The notes beneath the pieces were generated by a model. The model saw only the letters and a list, made by a program, of their open reading frames with translations, was not told where the DNA came from and did no database searches. 64,000 nucleotides of DNA from Alteribacter lacisalsi (GTDB taxonomy: Bacteria; Bacillota; Bacilli; Bacillales; Salisediminibacteriaceae), in contig NZ_PDOF01000001.1 in NCBI RefSeq assembly GCF_003226345.1, forward strand, positions 1,612,001-1,676,000, in the 5' to 3' direction. A program made the position numbers and the translations under genes. The stretch's first letter is position 1. Every line of letters starts with the position of its first letter. Below, piece after piece: positions 27,524-34,925 of the stretch.

Positions 27524-27653
27524 TCAAACCCCTCCGTCTGTCAAAAAGTCATTATGCCTGCCTTGAAAAATGATTAAACAGAAGCTCCGCACGTAACCAG
27601 CTGAAGATTTTCCCTCGCCATGGTGTGATTGTTTTTCATGGAGCTCTATTCTA

Positions 27654-27747
27654 AAGGCTCTTTTCGAAAAGATTGTAGTTTTATTACTGCAGGCGGACGC
27701 TTTCCGCTCCTTTATGTGAAAAGCAACAACTTATCCGAATACAGCCA
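27654..27747. repeat. Short interspersed element with ~27-bp terminal inverted repeats
   Basis: The left end GGCTCTTTTCGAAAAGATTG and the right end (complement of CAACTTATCCGAATACAGCC) are imperfect inverted repeats. The middle holds a piece of the core (cggacgctttccgctcc). Similar ends occur at 42600-42822 and 44342-44365. It lies in the gap between yqjN and a small hypothetical gene, and nothing else is visible there. Confidence 0.6.
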
Positions 27748-27795
27748 TTCTAAAAACCAATCATCAATCATCTGCACATTCTAACGATTCGACTT

Positions 27796-28065
27796 TCAGT
27801 TGTTTGTCTCCTTTTTTTCGCCGAATTTTGACACTGGAAAATGAAGAAGTTTCCCTTTCGGCTTATCGATATATGCCTTATGAACTCTGTATCCCTCTTT
27901 ACGGCGCTTTTCATACGTCTGTTTCGTGACAGGCCGGCGCCTTCCCCATTGAAGAGAATTGAGGTTATCCCACGAATCATGGGTTATAATCTCCTCTTTA
28001 TAATAATATTCATTACCAGAAGGATAAATTTGACAAAGATAACGGACCGTCTGTTTTGTGTGCAT
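27796..28065 (-). CDS. Small basic protein of unknown function
   Basis: I do not recognise this 89-residue protein with confidence. It is rich in Lys, Arg and Tyr, with the run KQTYEKRRKEGYRV in the middle and no membrane segment or cysteine cluster (a single Cys near position 10). A GGGAGG lies nine bases before the ATG, and codon use looks like that of neighbouring genes, which is why I count it as real. It is divergent from the CbpB-like gene; a cre box lies between them. The absence of a known domain means no function is offered. Confidence 0.55.
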   Translation of the reverse strand: MHTKQTVRYLCQIYPSGNEYYYKEEIITHDSWDNLNSLQWGRRRPVTKQTYEKRRKEGYRVHKAYIDKPKGKLLHFPVSKFGEKKETNN

Positions 28066-28433
28066 TTTTCCATGCCTCCCTGAAAATAGTGCTCATTTAC
28101 CAGTATGGATTGAAACGCTTTCTTCTAAACGGACACACAAACCGCAGGGCCCTGCCGGCATAAGGTAAATATGTAAGCGTTTACAAACGGCGTTGACTTT
28201 TTGATCAGCTTTCTCTACCATTGTACTTGGAGAAAAAATGCGTTTGATTCAACCCTTATTTTGGGTATCTAATTAATGGAATAAATGAAAGGCAGTGTCA
28301 GTTGACGGTGCATGGACTCCGGCCTTTGCCTGCCCGGCAACGTTTTTACGTGCGTAAAAAACCGGCTTGCTGCTGCATCGGCATACGTGAACTGCCAAGT
28401 TTGCCAAATAAAAAAAGAAAGTGTGCTGTAAAC
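28066..28433. other. 368-bp intergenic region with cre box
   Basis: This gap separates the small hypothetical gene and the CbpB-like gene. It contains the cre box at 28172-28185 and a possible -35 TTGACT at 28193. I see no RNA gene or credible ORF in the rest. Confidence 0.5.
28172..28185. promoter_or_regulatory. CcpA cre site
   Basis: TGTAAGCGTTTACA fits the catabolite-responsive element consensus at every conserved position and is palindromic. It lies 8 bp upstream of TTGACT, a candidate -35 for the CbpB-like gene. Confidence 0.8.
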
Positions 28434-28883
28434 ATGCAAAACCTACAAGAGTGTCATATACTTCAACAACCTATTCATTCATTTGTCATCCCTGCTGAAG
28501 AAGTTGCTCACGTTCAACCGGATAACTCTCTCGAACACGCTTTGCTGGTCCTTGTAAAATCCGGCTATACGGCAATACCTGTACTTGATACTTCCTATAA
28601 ATTACGCGGCCTTATCAGTAAGGCACAGATTCTCGATTCCATTATAGGTCTGGAGCAGATTGAGCCGGAGCGGCTTAAAGACACAAGAGTCGGCGAGGTT
28701 ATGAGCACGTCTTTTGCATGTGTAAATGAGGAATCTCCTTTCGAAAAAGCCCTGTCCCAGTCCATCAATAACCCTTTTCTGTGTGTTGAAGACCAGACCG
28801 GTTCCTTTCTCGGAATTATTACCCGCAGTAAATTACTCGCTTATCTGAATGGCTATCTGCATGACCAGAAGAAACGGAGCTGA
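28434..28883 (+). CDS. cbpB: CBS-pair protein, CbpB/DarB (YkuL) type c-di-AMP receptor
   Basis: The ATG at 28434 gives 149 residues, the size of B. subtilis YkuL. Two CBS repeats span nearly the whole protein. Matching landmarks are EEVAHVQPDNSLEHALLVLVKSGYTAIPVLD in the first repeat and NNPFLCVEDQTGSFLGIITRSKLL in the second. YkuL (DarB/CbpB) binds c-di-AMP and, when ligand-free, controls Rel and pyruvate carboxylase. The ribosome site is weak (GAAAG), so an upstream start is possible, but the extra sequence does not look like the family. A terminator follows at 28900. The functional name rests on family similarity. Confidence 0.85.
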   Translation: MQNLQECHILQQPIHSFVIPAEEVAHVQPDNSLEHALLVLVKSGYTAIPVLDTSYKLRGLISKAQILDSIIGLEQIEPERLKDTRVGEVMSTSFACVNEESPFEKALSQSINNPFLCVEDQTGSFLGIITRSKLLAYLNGYLHDQKKRS

Positions 28884-28899
28884 CCCCATTCTCTTTTCA

Positions 28900-28937
28900 T
28901 CCCCGGAGACAGACACGTGTCTGTCCCGGGATTTTTT
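28900..28937 (+). terminator. Terminator after the cbpB-like gene
   Basis: The stem CCCCGG..ACAGACAC / GTGTCTGTCCCGGG is followed by ATTTTTTG. Confidence 0.88.
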
Positions 28938-29032
28938 GCGTTTAGAACAGGGAGCATGTCATTCGTCACCTTCCTTAAAGTGTGGTACGATACCTTTTAG
29001 ACACACGAAAGAACATTCAGGAGGTAGTATCC

Positions 29033-30055
29033 TTGAGCGCAAAAACCGCTTTATTTTCCCCATTAGAGATTAAAAATGTAACTATGAAAAATCGCATCGT
29101 TATGTCCCCCATGTGCATGTATTCCTGCGGACAGGAAGACGGGATGGTTAACGATTGGCATATGACTCATTATACGAGCCGGGCTGTCGGTCAGGCCGGT
29201 CTGATTGTAACAGAAGCTGTCCCTGTAACGAGACAGGGGCAGATCTCTCCTCAGGACCTGGGGATCTGGAGCGATGATCATATCCCGGGTTTGAAAAAGC
29301 TTAATTCCTCCATAAAGAAACACGGTGCAAAAACAGCGGTTCAGCTCGGTCATGCCGGGCGGAAAGCTGTATATGACGGCGAGACGATTGCCCCCTCTGC
29401 CATCGGATTCGATGAAAAAGCAAAAGTCCCTAAGGAAATGACCAGCGGTCAGATTAACAGCACGATTGATGCTTTCAGGGAAGGGGCACGGCGCGCAGCA
29501 GAGGCAGGTTATGATGTGGTTGAACTGCACGGGGCCCATGGGTACTTGATCAGCCAGTTTCTCTCTCCACTGTCAAACAGGCGGGAGGATCACTATGGCG
29601 GATCGCTTGAAAATCGATTTCGCTTCTTAAAAGAAGTGACTGAAGAGGTGAAAAAGGAATGGGACGGCCCCCTCTTTGTCCGCCTTTCCACTGATGAGTA
29701 TCACCCTGAAGGAAACGGGATGGAGGATTTCGTCACGATAGCAGGCTGGCTTAAAGAGCTCGGTGTTGACCTGATCGACTGCAGTACAGGAGGCATCATC
29801 AGGACACCGATCCAGGTTTATCCCGGCTATCAGGTGAAGCATTCCGAAACGATCCGGCAGCAGGCTGGTATTAAAACCGGCGCTGTAGGACTCATCACGA
29901 CAGGTGTACAGGCGGAGGAAATTCTCCAGAACGGACGAGCTGACCTTATCTTTCTGGGAAGAGAGTTTCTGAGAGATCCATACTGGCCCAGAACGGCTGC
30001 CAGAGAACTCGGGGAAGAAATTGAACCGCCGCGCCAATACGGCAGGTCCTGGTAA
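29033..30055 (+). CDS. namA: NADPH dehydrogenase NamA (old yellow enzyme, YqjM)
   Basis: I chose the TTG at 29033, which follows AGGAGG by seven bases and gives 340 residues (YqjM has 338). The FMN-binding TIM barrel starts with [24 protein letters not shown], where the Cys of PMCMYS corresponds to the redox-tuning Cys26 of YqjM. The substrate-binding HGAHGYL pair lies near residue 165, with [19 protein letters not shown] at the C-terminus. The enzyme reduces activated C=C bonds with NADPH and is linked to electrophile and oxidative stress. It is single, with a terminator immediately after. Confidence 0.95.
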   Translation: MSAKTALFSPLEIKNVTMKNRIVMSPMCMYSCGQEDGMVNDWHMTHYTSRAVGQAGLIVTEAVPVTRQGQISPQDLGIWSDDHIPGLKKLNSSIKKHGAKTAVQLGHAGRKAVYDGETIAPSAIGFDEKAKVPKEMTSGQINSTIDAFREGARRAAEAGYDVVELHGAHGYLISQFLSPLSNRREDHYGGSLENRFRFLKEVTEEVKKEWDGPLFVRLSTDEYHPEGNGMEDFVTIAGWLKELGVDLIDCSTGGIIRTPIQVYPGYQVKHSETIRQQAGIKTGAVGLITTGVQAEEILQNGRADLIFLGREFLRDPYWPRTAARELGEEIEPPRQYGRSW

Positions 30056-30063
30056 ACCAAGAA

Positions 30064-30101
30064 ACAAGCCCGGAGCTTTGAGCTCCCGGGCTTGTTTTAA
30101 G
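30064..30101 (+). terminator. Terminator of namA
   Basis: The stem ACAAGCCCGGAGCT / AGCTCCCGGGCTTGT is followed by TTTAAG, between convergent genes. Confidence 0.85.
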
Positions 30102-30130
30102 TCATGATGTATGTGTACTCCCTGCCAGTT

Positions 30131-30562
30131 TTATAACTGGATTTTTCCCAGCTGGCGCTTTCGATCCATGAACATGCCAAACAGCATCATCTTTACAAAT
30201 GGTGCGGGAATCCAGGAACTGAATCTCACTTCATCCTTCATCTCGGTCCGTCCTGATCCCAATTGTCTAAAATGATGAGTATGGAGCCATAGGCGAAACG
30301 GAAACGGCACCTTCTCACCGGCATCCTGAAACAGGACACCGGGTTTGACTTTAACTATCCTGGCCTGCCAGCCGAGTGTAATGATAAGAAAATCCAATTT
30401 TAAATGGACGACCGCCCCCTCTTCCACCTGACTGTCACCGGTAACCTTCACTTTTGGAAAACCTGTGACAGCAGCCAGATTGTCATTTTGTGAAAAGAAC
30501 GCCCACACCTCCTCAACCGGCTGGTCAATCTCTGTTTTATAAACAAAGTGCCCTCTGAACAA
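30131..30562 (-). CDS. SRPBCC-fold (polyketide cyclase/START-like) protein
   Basis: A 143-residue protein with the start-region pattern FVYKTEIDQPVEEVWAFFSQNDNLAAVTGFPKVKV, typical of the SRPBCC ligand-binding fold, and a long C-terminal helix (FVKMMLFGMFMDRKRQLGKI). The cavity would hold a small hydrophobic ligand; none is known. The start is TTG at 30562, supported by a GGAGG ten bases upstream. It is monocistronic, convergent with namA. A similar 140-150 residue protein is common in Bacillaceae as YndB- or CoxG-like, but I cannot place it more closely. Confidence 0.78.
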   Translation of the reverse strand: MFRGHFVYKTEIDQPVEEVWAFFSQNDNLAAVTGFPKVKVTGDSQVEEGAVVHLKLDFLIITLGWQARIVKVKPGVLFQDAGEKVPFPFRLWLHTHHFRQLGSGRTEMKDEVRFSSWIPAPFVKMMLFGMFMDRKRQLGKIQL

Positions 30563-30670
30563 TGGGAAACCGCCTCCTTCTGCTTCTCCGTTATTATGTA
30601 CCCTGTTTTCTCGATTGTTACCATCTCTGTCTTACCTCAAAACGGAGCGCAATAAAAGGTATCCAGACGT

Positions 30671-31108
30671 TTACGTGTAAACATTTACGAGAAGCCCCTT
30701 AATGACACCCGTCCGTCTCATGACTGACAGGCCCTTTTGATCTGTCAGGACTTCCTCTGTCAGTGCAGCAAGCTCCTTGTCTGTCTTACGGACGAGTTGA
30801 TGGACCTTTTCCGCCCCGGAGCGGTGCCCGCTTCTCGACTCTTCACGTTTGAGGGTAAAAGCGACAGCCGTTTTCAAAAAATCTGCCACAAGATTTTTAT
30901 AATCCTGAAGATCTCGAGCTGTTCCGGAACGGGCCAGCCGCCCGGCCTGATCTTCCATTTTCAGCAGCATAGCATCAAAGCGATCTCTGGAATGTTTTTC
31001 CTGATCCTTCTGTAGCATATCCTGAAAAGCTGTGCCTGATCTGCGGGCTTTTATGTGAATTGTCCTTGGTTCTGTATGCGGTTTACCCGCCGCTTTTATC
31101 ATGTCCAA
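30671..31108 (-). CDS. YaaR family protein (DUF327)
   Basis: A 145-residue, highly charged, helical protein. The C-terminal half follows the YaaR pattern: AGRLARSGTARDLQDYKNLVADFLKTAV, then KVHQLVRKTDKELAALTEEVLTDQK and the ending RTGVIKGLLVNVYT (YaaR ends RIGEIKGLLINLYT). The function of the family is unknown. B. subtilis yaaR sits in the holB region, so this copy downstream of polYB would be a second or relocated member. The polymerase stop lies 8 bp before the ATG, so the two genes form an operon. Confidence 0.82.
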   Translation of the reverse strand: MDMIKAAGKPHTEPRTIHIKARRSGTAFQDMLQKDQEKHSRDRFDAMLLKMEDQAGRLARSGTARDLQDYKNLVADFLKTAVAFTLKREESRSGHRSGAEKVHQLVRKTDKELAALTEEVLTDQKGLSVMRRTGVIKGLLVNVYT

Positions 31109-31116
31109 TACACAGT

Positions 31117-32403
31117 CTACTCCTTTTTCCTGAACAGATCATCCCGGAGAAAATCCTTTTCAAGGCTTGTCCCTCTGCGTTTCTGATCTCTTAAGTTGTC
31201 GCTTTTATCTTTAGAAAGCTGTGTTCCTTTAAGGAGTACGCTCTCCCCGAATTTATCCCGGATGGAGTGAACAGCTGAGGCAAGGTCATACTCTTTTTGA
31301 TCCTTTTCATACGAGAACAGATCAAGCTGTTTGTGTGCCTGACCTTTTTCAACGAGGTCCATTGCCGTGATGCCCAGAAGTCTGATCGGTTCCTGATTCC
31401 AGTATTCTTCGAAAAGGCGCCAGGATGCTTCCAGAAGATCCGCATGCGTACTCACCGGATTCTGAAGCTTTCTGCTGCGGGTAATCGTTTTCCAGTCATG
31501 GTAACGGATCGTCAGTTGGACATTACCGGCGTATACTTCCTTTTTTCTCATTCTTCTTGCTACAGAGTCTGCCAGATTCATTAATATTTTCCTTATTTTT
31601 GCACGATCTGTTATATCTGACGGCATCGTTGTGGAATTTCCGATACTTTTAAATTCACTTACAGCGTCAGGATCCACCGGTCTCGAATCAATGCCGCAGG
31701 CCCGTTCATTAAGCTTTAGACCCGCGATACCCAGGTGGTTCTTCAGCGAATCGCGGTCCGCAAGAGCCAGGTCGCCAATCGTATGAATCCCGAGCTTTTT
31801 CAGTTTGTCACTCGTTTTTTCACCGACACCGTGCATCTCAATCGTTTTAAGCGGCCAGAGAACGTCTTGTACCTGACGCTTCCTCAGCACCGTAATCCCC
31901 ATCGGTTTTTTCATATCACTGGCCATTTTCGCCAGGAATTTATTTGGCGCCACTCCGATGCTGGATGGCAGACTCAGCTCATTAGCAAGCCGCTTTTGTA
32001 TATATTCTGCTGTTTTGACAGCCTGATCCGGGCGTATCGAATCCGATATATCCATATAACCTTCATCGATACTCACCGGCTCCACCAGCGGTGTAATTTC
32101 ATAGAGAAGCTGAAACATGGAGGATGAGGCTTTCCGGTATTTATCAAAATCCGGTTTACGGACAATGAGGTCCGGGCAGTGACGTTTCGCCTCCCACAGC
32201 GGCATGGGTGGTTTTACTCCCTTTGCCCTCGCCTCATAGCTTGCTGTGACGACAATCCCCCTCCGTTCCTCAACATTTCCTGCAATAGCAAGTGGTTTTC
32301 CTTTGAGAGAAGGATCCCATGCTGCCTCCACAGAGGCGTAAAAGCTGTTCATATCAACATGAAAAATAATTCTGCCCCGGGCAGGTGTGCTTTTCCGTTT
32401 CAC
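31117..32403 (-). CDS. polYB: DNA polymerase IV, PolYB/YqjH type
   Basis: I chose the GTG at 32403, with AGGAGG seven bases upstream, giving 428 residues. ATG 32424 lies upstream of that site and is less likely. The palm motifs are IFHVDMNSFYASVE and VSIDEGYMDIS (S-x-D-E catalytic pair). The thumb is MHGVGEKTSDKLKKLGIHTIGDLA, and the clamp-binding tail is KQLDLFSYE. The whole sequence follows B. subtilis YqjH, which is constitutive, unlike UvrX; I see no LexA box here. It forms an operon with the YaaR-like gene. An interspersed repeat lies just upstream. Confidence 0.93.
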   Translation of the reverse strand: MKRKSTPARGRIIFHVDMNSFYASVEAAWDPSLKGKPLAIAGNVEERRGIVVTASYEARAKGVKPPMPLWEAKRHCPDLIVRKPDFDKYRKASSSMFQLLYEITPLVEPVSIDEGYMDISDSIRPDQAVKTAEYIQKRLANELSLPSSIGVAPNKFLAKMASDMKKPMGITVLRKRQVQDVLWPLKTIEMHGVGEKTSDKLKKLGIHTIGDLALADRDSLKNHLGIAGLKLNERACGIDSRPVDPDAVSEFKSIGNSTTMPSDITDRAKIRKILMNLADSVARRMRKKEVYAGNVQLTIRYHDWKTITRSRKLQNPVSTHADLLEASWRLFEEYWNQEPIRLLGITAMDLVEKGQAHKQLDLFSYEKDQKEYDLASAVHSIRDKFGESVLLKGTQLSKDKSDNLRDQKRRGTSLEKDFLRDDLFRKKE

Positions 32404-32489
32404 CGAACTCCCTCCTGATTCCATGATGAATCGGCCGACACAAAAAAGCAACTTTTCACTTCCGTTTTTACTTAAATCACAAAAAAGAC

Positions 32490-32728
32490 AGAGACCTGGG
32501 ACAAGAATGTGTTGAAGGATGAAAATCCGAAAAATCTGTATGCAGCGCAACTAACCGCTCCTGAAAGATACGCTGCTTTCCGCGGGAAGCGGCTGAACCT
32601 CCGCGCGCTTCGCCCTGCGGGGTCTCACCTGCGCTTTTCCTCCCGCAGGAGTCAGCGTATCTTTCTTTCTCTTTACAGCGTTTTGTTCGGATTTTAACCT
32701 TAACACTTTACTTATGTCCCAGGCTCCA
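32490..32728. repeat. Full-length interspersed element with ~40-bp terminal inverted repeats
   Basis: The outer ends GACCTGGGACAAGAA and TTATGTCCCAGGCTCC are inverted repeats that continue inward (AAAATCCGAA / TTCGGATTTT). The core 32574-32654 (gctttccgcgggaagcgg, gcttcgccctgcggggtctc, ccgcaggagtcagcg) recurs elsewhere in the window. There is no ORF. This is the best preserved copy of the family and fills most of the 32404-32820 gap. Confidence 0.8.
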
Positions 32729-32820
32729 GTGTATATCAGGAATGAAAAGCAGTAAAAGGCTTTCAAAAATATTCAGATATGTTATGATAGATGAAATACA
32801 ATTGAAAGGTGGTCAAAAAA

Positions 32821-33024
32821 ATGACGTTTATTGTCTCTGATAAGACGACCATCTATGATTCGGTTCTTTATTTAGTTGTTGAGACACTGGCCCACTACGC
32901 GGAAAACGAATGGCCTTCACCTTCTATAGAGCAACTCTCAGATAAAACAGGTTATTCCGAGGAATTAATCCTTGAATCTCTTGAATTCGGAGAAACGGGA
33001 GAGCCCCCAGGACTGCTGCAATAA
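32821..33024 (+). CDS. Small HTH-like protein of unknown function
   Basis: A 67-residue protein from the ATG at 32821, seven bases after AAAGGTGG. The middle (PSIEQLSDKTGYSEELILESLEFGETG) looks like a helix-turn-helix of the sigma-region or two-helix type, but I do not recognise the family. The stop lies inside the left part of a terminator stem, so the last codons double as regulatory sequence. A TATGAT at 32783 could be a -10. It could be a small DNA-binding or adaptor protein; that is only a guess from the helix pattern. Confidence 0.6.
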   Translation: MTFIVSDKTTIYDSVLYLVVETLAHYAENEWPSPSIEQLSDKTGYSEELILESLEFGETGEPPGLLQ

Positions 33025-33048
33025 CTGTCCGGGAGGCTCTTTTTTTAT
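33001..33048. terminator. Bidirectional terminator overlapping the small HTH gene
   Basis: The stem GAGCC...GGAC / GTCC...GGCTC is followed by T8. The left arm is part of the coding sequence, and the MarR-type gene converges from the other side. Confidence 0.8.
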
Positions 33049-33581
33049 ATTTTTTCAGCTCTGTGCAATGCGGCTTCTGCATCGTCTATACCTGTTTTAC
33101 TTTCGTATTCTGATGTCGTCCGTTCCACCCACTCCACAAATTCCTCACCATGAAAATGACGGTTTGCTTCTCTGTGAAACGCCACCAGTTCCTCGATAAA
33201 TTCAGGTTTCTCCTTTTGATATTCCTGTATAAACTCAAACAGTTCAAATGAAGCCGACTGTGTCTGTTTACGCTTTTGATGACCCTGATCTGTAAGCTTC
33301 ACATAGGAAACCCTAAGATCGCTTTCATCTTTCTCAACCAGTACAAGACCTTTATTAACCAGGCGTTTGATAACCTGCATCACGGTAGATCGATCCCAGA
33401 GCCCTACTTTTGCAATTGTGGAGATGGATGCCCGTTCTTCAAGATAAACGATCCACATGATGTGCTGTTCTGCCAGGGTCAGACCCAGCTCTTTTGCGCC
33501 GGCCTGCCATTCTTCTTCCAGTGTTTTTGCCATTCCCCGAATATAATTCATCAGCAGATGGTTTTTATAATTCACGGTCAT
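33045..33581 (-). CDS. MarR-family transcriptional regulator (Hpr/ScoC-like)
   Basis: A 178-residue winged-helix repressor. I chose the ATG at 33581 (AGGGAAG nine bases upstream); a GTG at 33590 sits on the ribosome site. The DNA-binding core is LTLAEQHIMWIVYLEERASISTIAKVGLWDRSTVMQVIKRLVNKGLV with the wing DESDLRVSYVKLTDQG. The EQHIMWI and ASISTIAK pattern recalls Hpr/ScoC (EHHILWI, ASISEIAK), which represses protease and peptide-transport genes, but the protein is shorter at the C-terminus. It is monocistronic between yqjE and the small HTH gene. No operator is obvious. Confidence 0.82.
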   Translation of the reverse strand: MTVNYKNHLLMNYIRGMAKTLEEEWQAGAKELGLTLAEQHIMWIVYLEERASISTIAKVGLWDRSTVMQVIKRLVNKGLVLVEKDESDLRVSYVKLTDQGHQKRKQTQSASFELFEFIQEYQKEKPEFIEELVAFHREANRHFHGEEFVEWVERTTSEYESKTGIDDAEAALHRAEKI

Positions 33582-33715
33582 CAAGGTCACTTCCCTCTCG
33601 ATTCAATAGTTTACTTGCGACTCTTTCACATAGTACCATAATTCGCCAAATAAAGCCTTGGTTCCGCACATTTAACACATTATTTTACAGTTTTCAATCC
33701 GTTCCCCATAAAAAA

Positions 33716-33742
33716 ACTCCCGGCGTCCTTTATGCCGGGAGT
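33716..33742 (-). terminator. Terminator of yqjE
   Basis: The stem ACTCCCGGC / GCCGGGAGT is followed on the minus strand by TTTTTTTATGG. Confidence 0.88.
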
Positions 33743-33748
33743 GTCAGA

Positions 33749-34867
33749 TCAAGCTTCGGCTGCTTCCTTAATAAGGGCAACCACCAGTTCTGCTGATTTA
33801 TTTAATTCTTCAATCGGCATCCGTTCATTCGTGGTATGAATCTCTTCATAGCCGATACCGAGGTTAATTGTCGGAACCCCATGGCCCGCAATGATATTAG
33901 CATCACTGCCGCCCCCGCTTTGAAGAAGCTTCGGTTCACGGCCGACAGCTTTCACAGCACGCTTGGCTGTTTCCACGATCTCATCCCCGTCTTCATGCTT
34001 AAAGCCGGCATACATAACATCGATGTCCAGCTCCACACGACCGCCCATTTCAGCAGCCGTTTCTTCAAATGCCGCTTTCATCTTCTCAACCTGAGCTTCC
34101 ATTTTCTCACCTACAAGAGAGCGGGCTTCGGCAAGGATGTCCACTCGGTCGCAGACAATATTCGTCTGGCTTCCGCCTTCGAAACGGCCGATATTCGCTG
34201 TCGTTTCTTCATCAATTCTGCCGAGGGGCATGCGTGCTATCGCCTTAGATGCAAGCGTGATGGCCGACACACCTTTTTCCGGTGCAACTCCTGCGTGAGC
34301 CGTTTTGCCGTAAACAGTGGCATTGACTTTGGCCTGGGTCGGGGCAGCGATAATAATGTTGCCGACTTCACCGTCGCTGTCGAGGGCAAAACCGTAGCTT
34401 GCTTTAATATCAGCCGGGTCAAGGGCTTTCGCACCGACAAGCCCGGATTCCTCCCCAACGGTAATAATGAACTGGACAGTACCATGGGGAACCTCGTTTT
34501 CCTGGATTGTGCGGATCGCTTCAAGCATGGCTGCAAGGCCTGCTTTATCATCGGCACCAAGAATCGTGGTGCCGTCAGTTTTTATGTATCCGTCTTCTTC
34601 GATTGGTTTAATTCCCTTCCCGGGAACAACCGTATCCATGTGAGAGGTAAAATAGATGGTCTCTCCCCCGGTATTGCCTTCAAGGGTACAGATCAGATTG
34701 CCGGCACCGTGTCCGGTTACTGCTGTGGTGTCATCTTCTTTTACATGCAGGCCCAGTGCTTCAAATTTTTCCTTAAGCACCTTTGCAACAGCTGATTCAT
34801 ACTTAGTTTCAGAATCAATTTGTACAAGTTCCTTAAATTCCTCGAGAAGTCGTTCGTGATTAATCAT
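33749..34867 (-). CDS. yqjE: Peptidase T-like M20 peptidase, YqjE
   Basis: A 372-residue M20 metallopeptidase. The zinc site begins with FTSHMDTVVPG (His and Asp about residues 75-77), followed by ILGADDKAG (bridging Asp), ITVGEESGLVGA (catalytic Glu-Glu) and the late GIGYEEIHTTNE His. This pattern fits the PepT-like/YqjE group that cleaves tripeptides. A C-terminal dimerisation domain occupies about 180-290. It is separated by 58 bp from the yqjD gene and probably belongs to the same transcript, since I see no terminator between them. It would recycle small peptides in the cytoplasm. Confidence 0.9.
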   Translation of the reverse strand: MINHERLLEEFKELVQIDSETKYESAVAKVLKEKFEALGLHVKEDDTTAVTGHGAGNLICTLEGNTGGETIYFTSHMDTVVPGKGIKPIEEDGYIKTDGTTILGADDKAGLAAMLEAIRTIQENEVPHGTVQFIITVGEESGLVGAKALDPADIKASYGFALDSDGEVGNIIIAAPTQAKVNATVYGKTAHAGVAPEKGVSAITLASKAIARMPLGRIDEETTANIGRFEGGSQTNIVCDRVDILAEARSLVGEKMEAQVEKMKAAFEETAAEMGGRVELDIDVMYAGFKHEDGDEIVETAKRAVKAVGREPKLLQSGGGSDANIIAGHGVPTINLGIGYEEIHTTNERMPIEELNKSAELVVALIKEAAEA

Positions 34868-34925
34868 GTTCTGGCCTCCAATTTACATTTTCCCATACAG
34901 TATATCAAACGTAAGCACCAATGTC

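Noticed and set aside
33836-34795. A 319-codon frame antisense to yqjE
   Set aside because: A mirror of a conserved peptidase gene; no start signal or domain.
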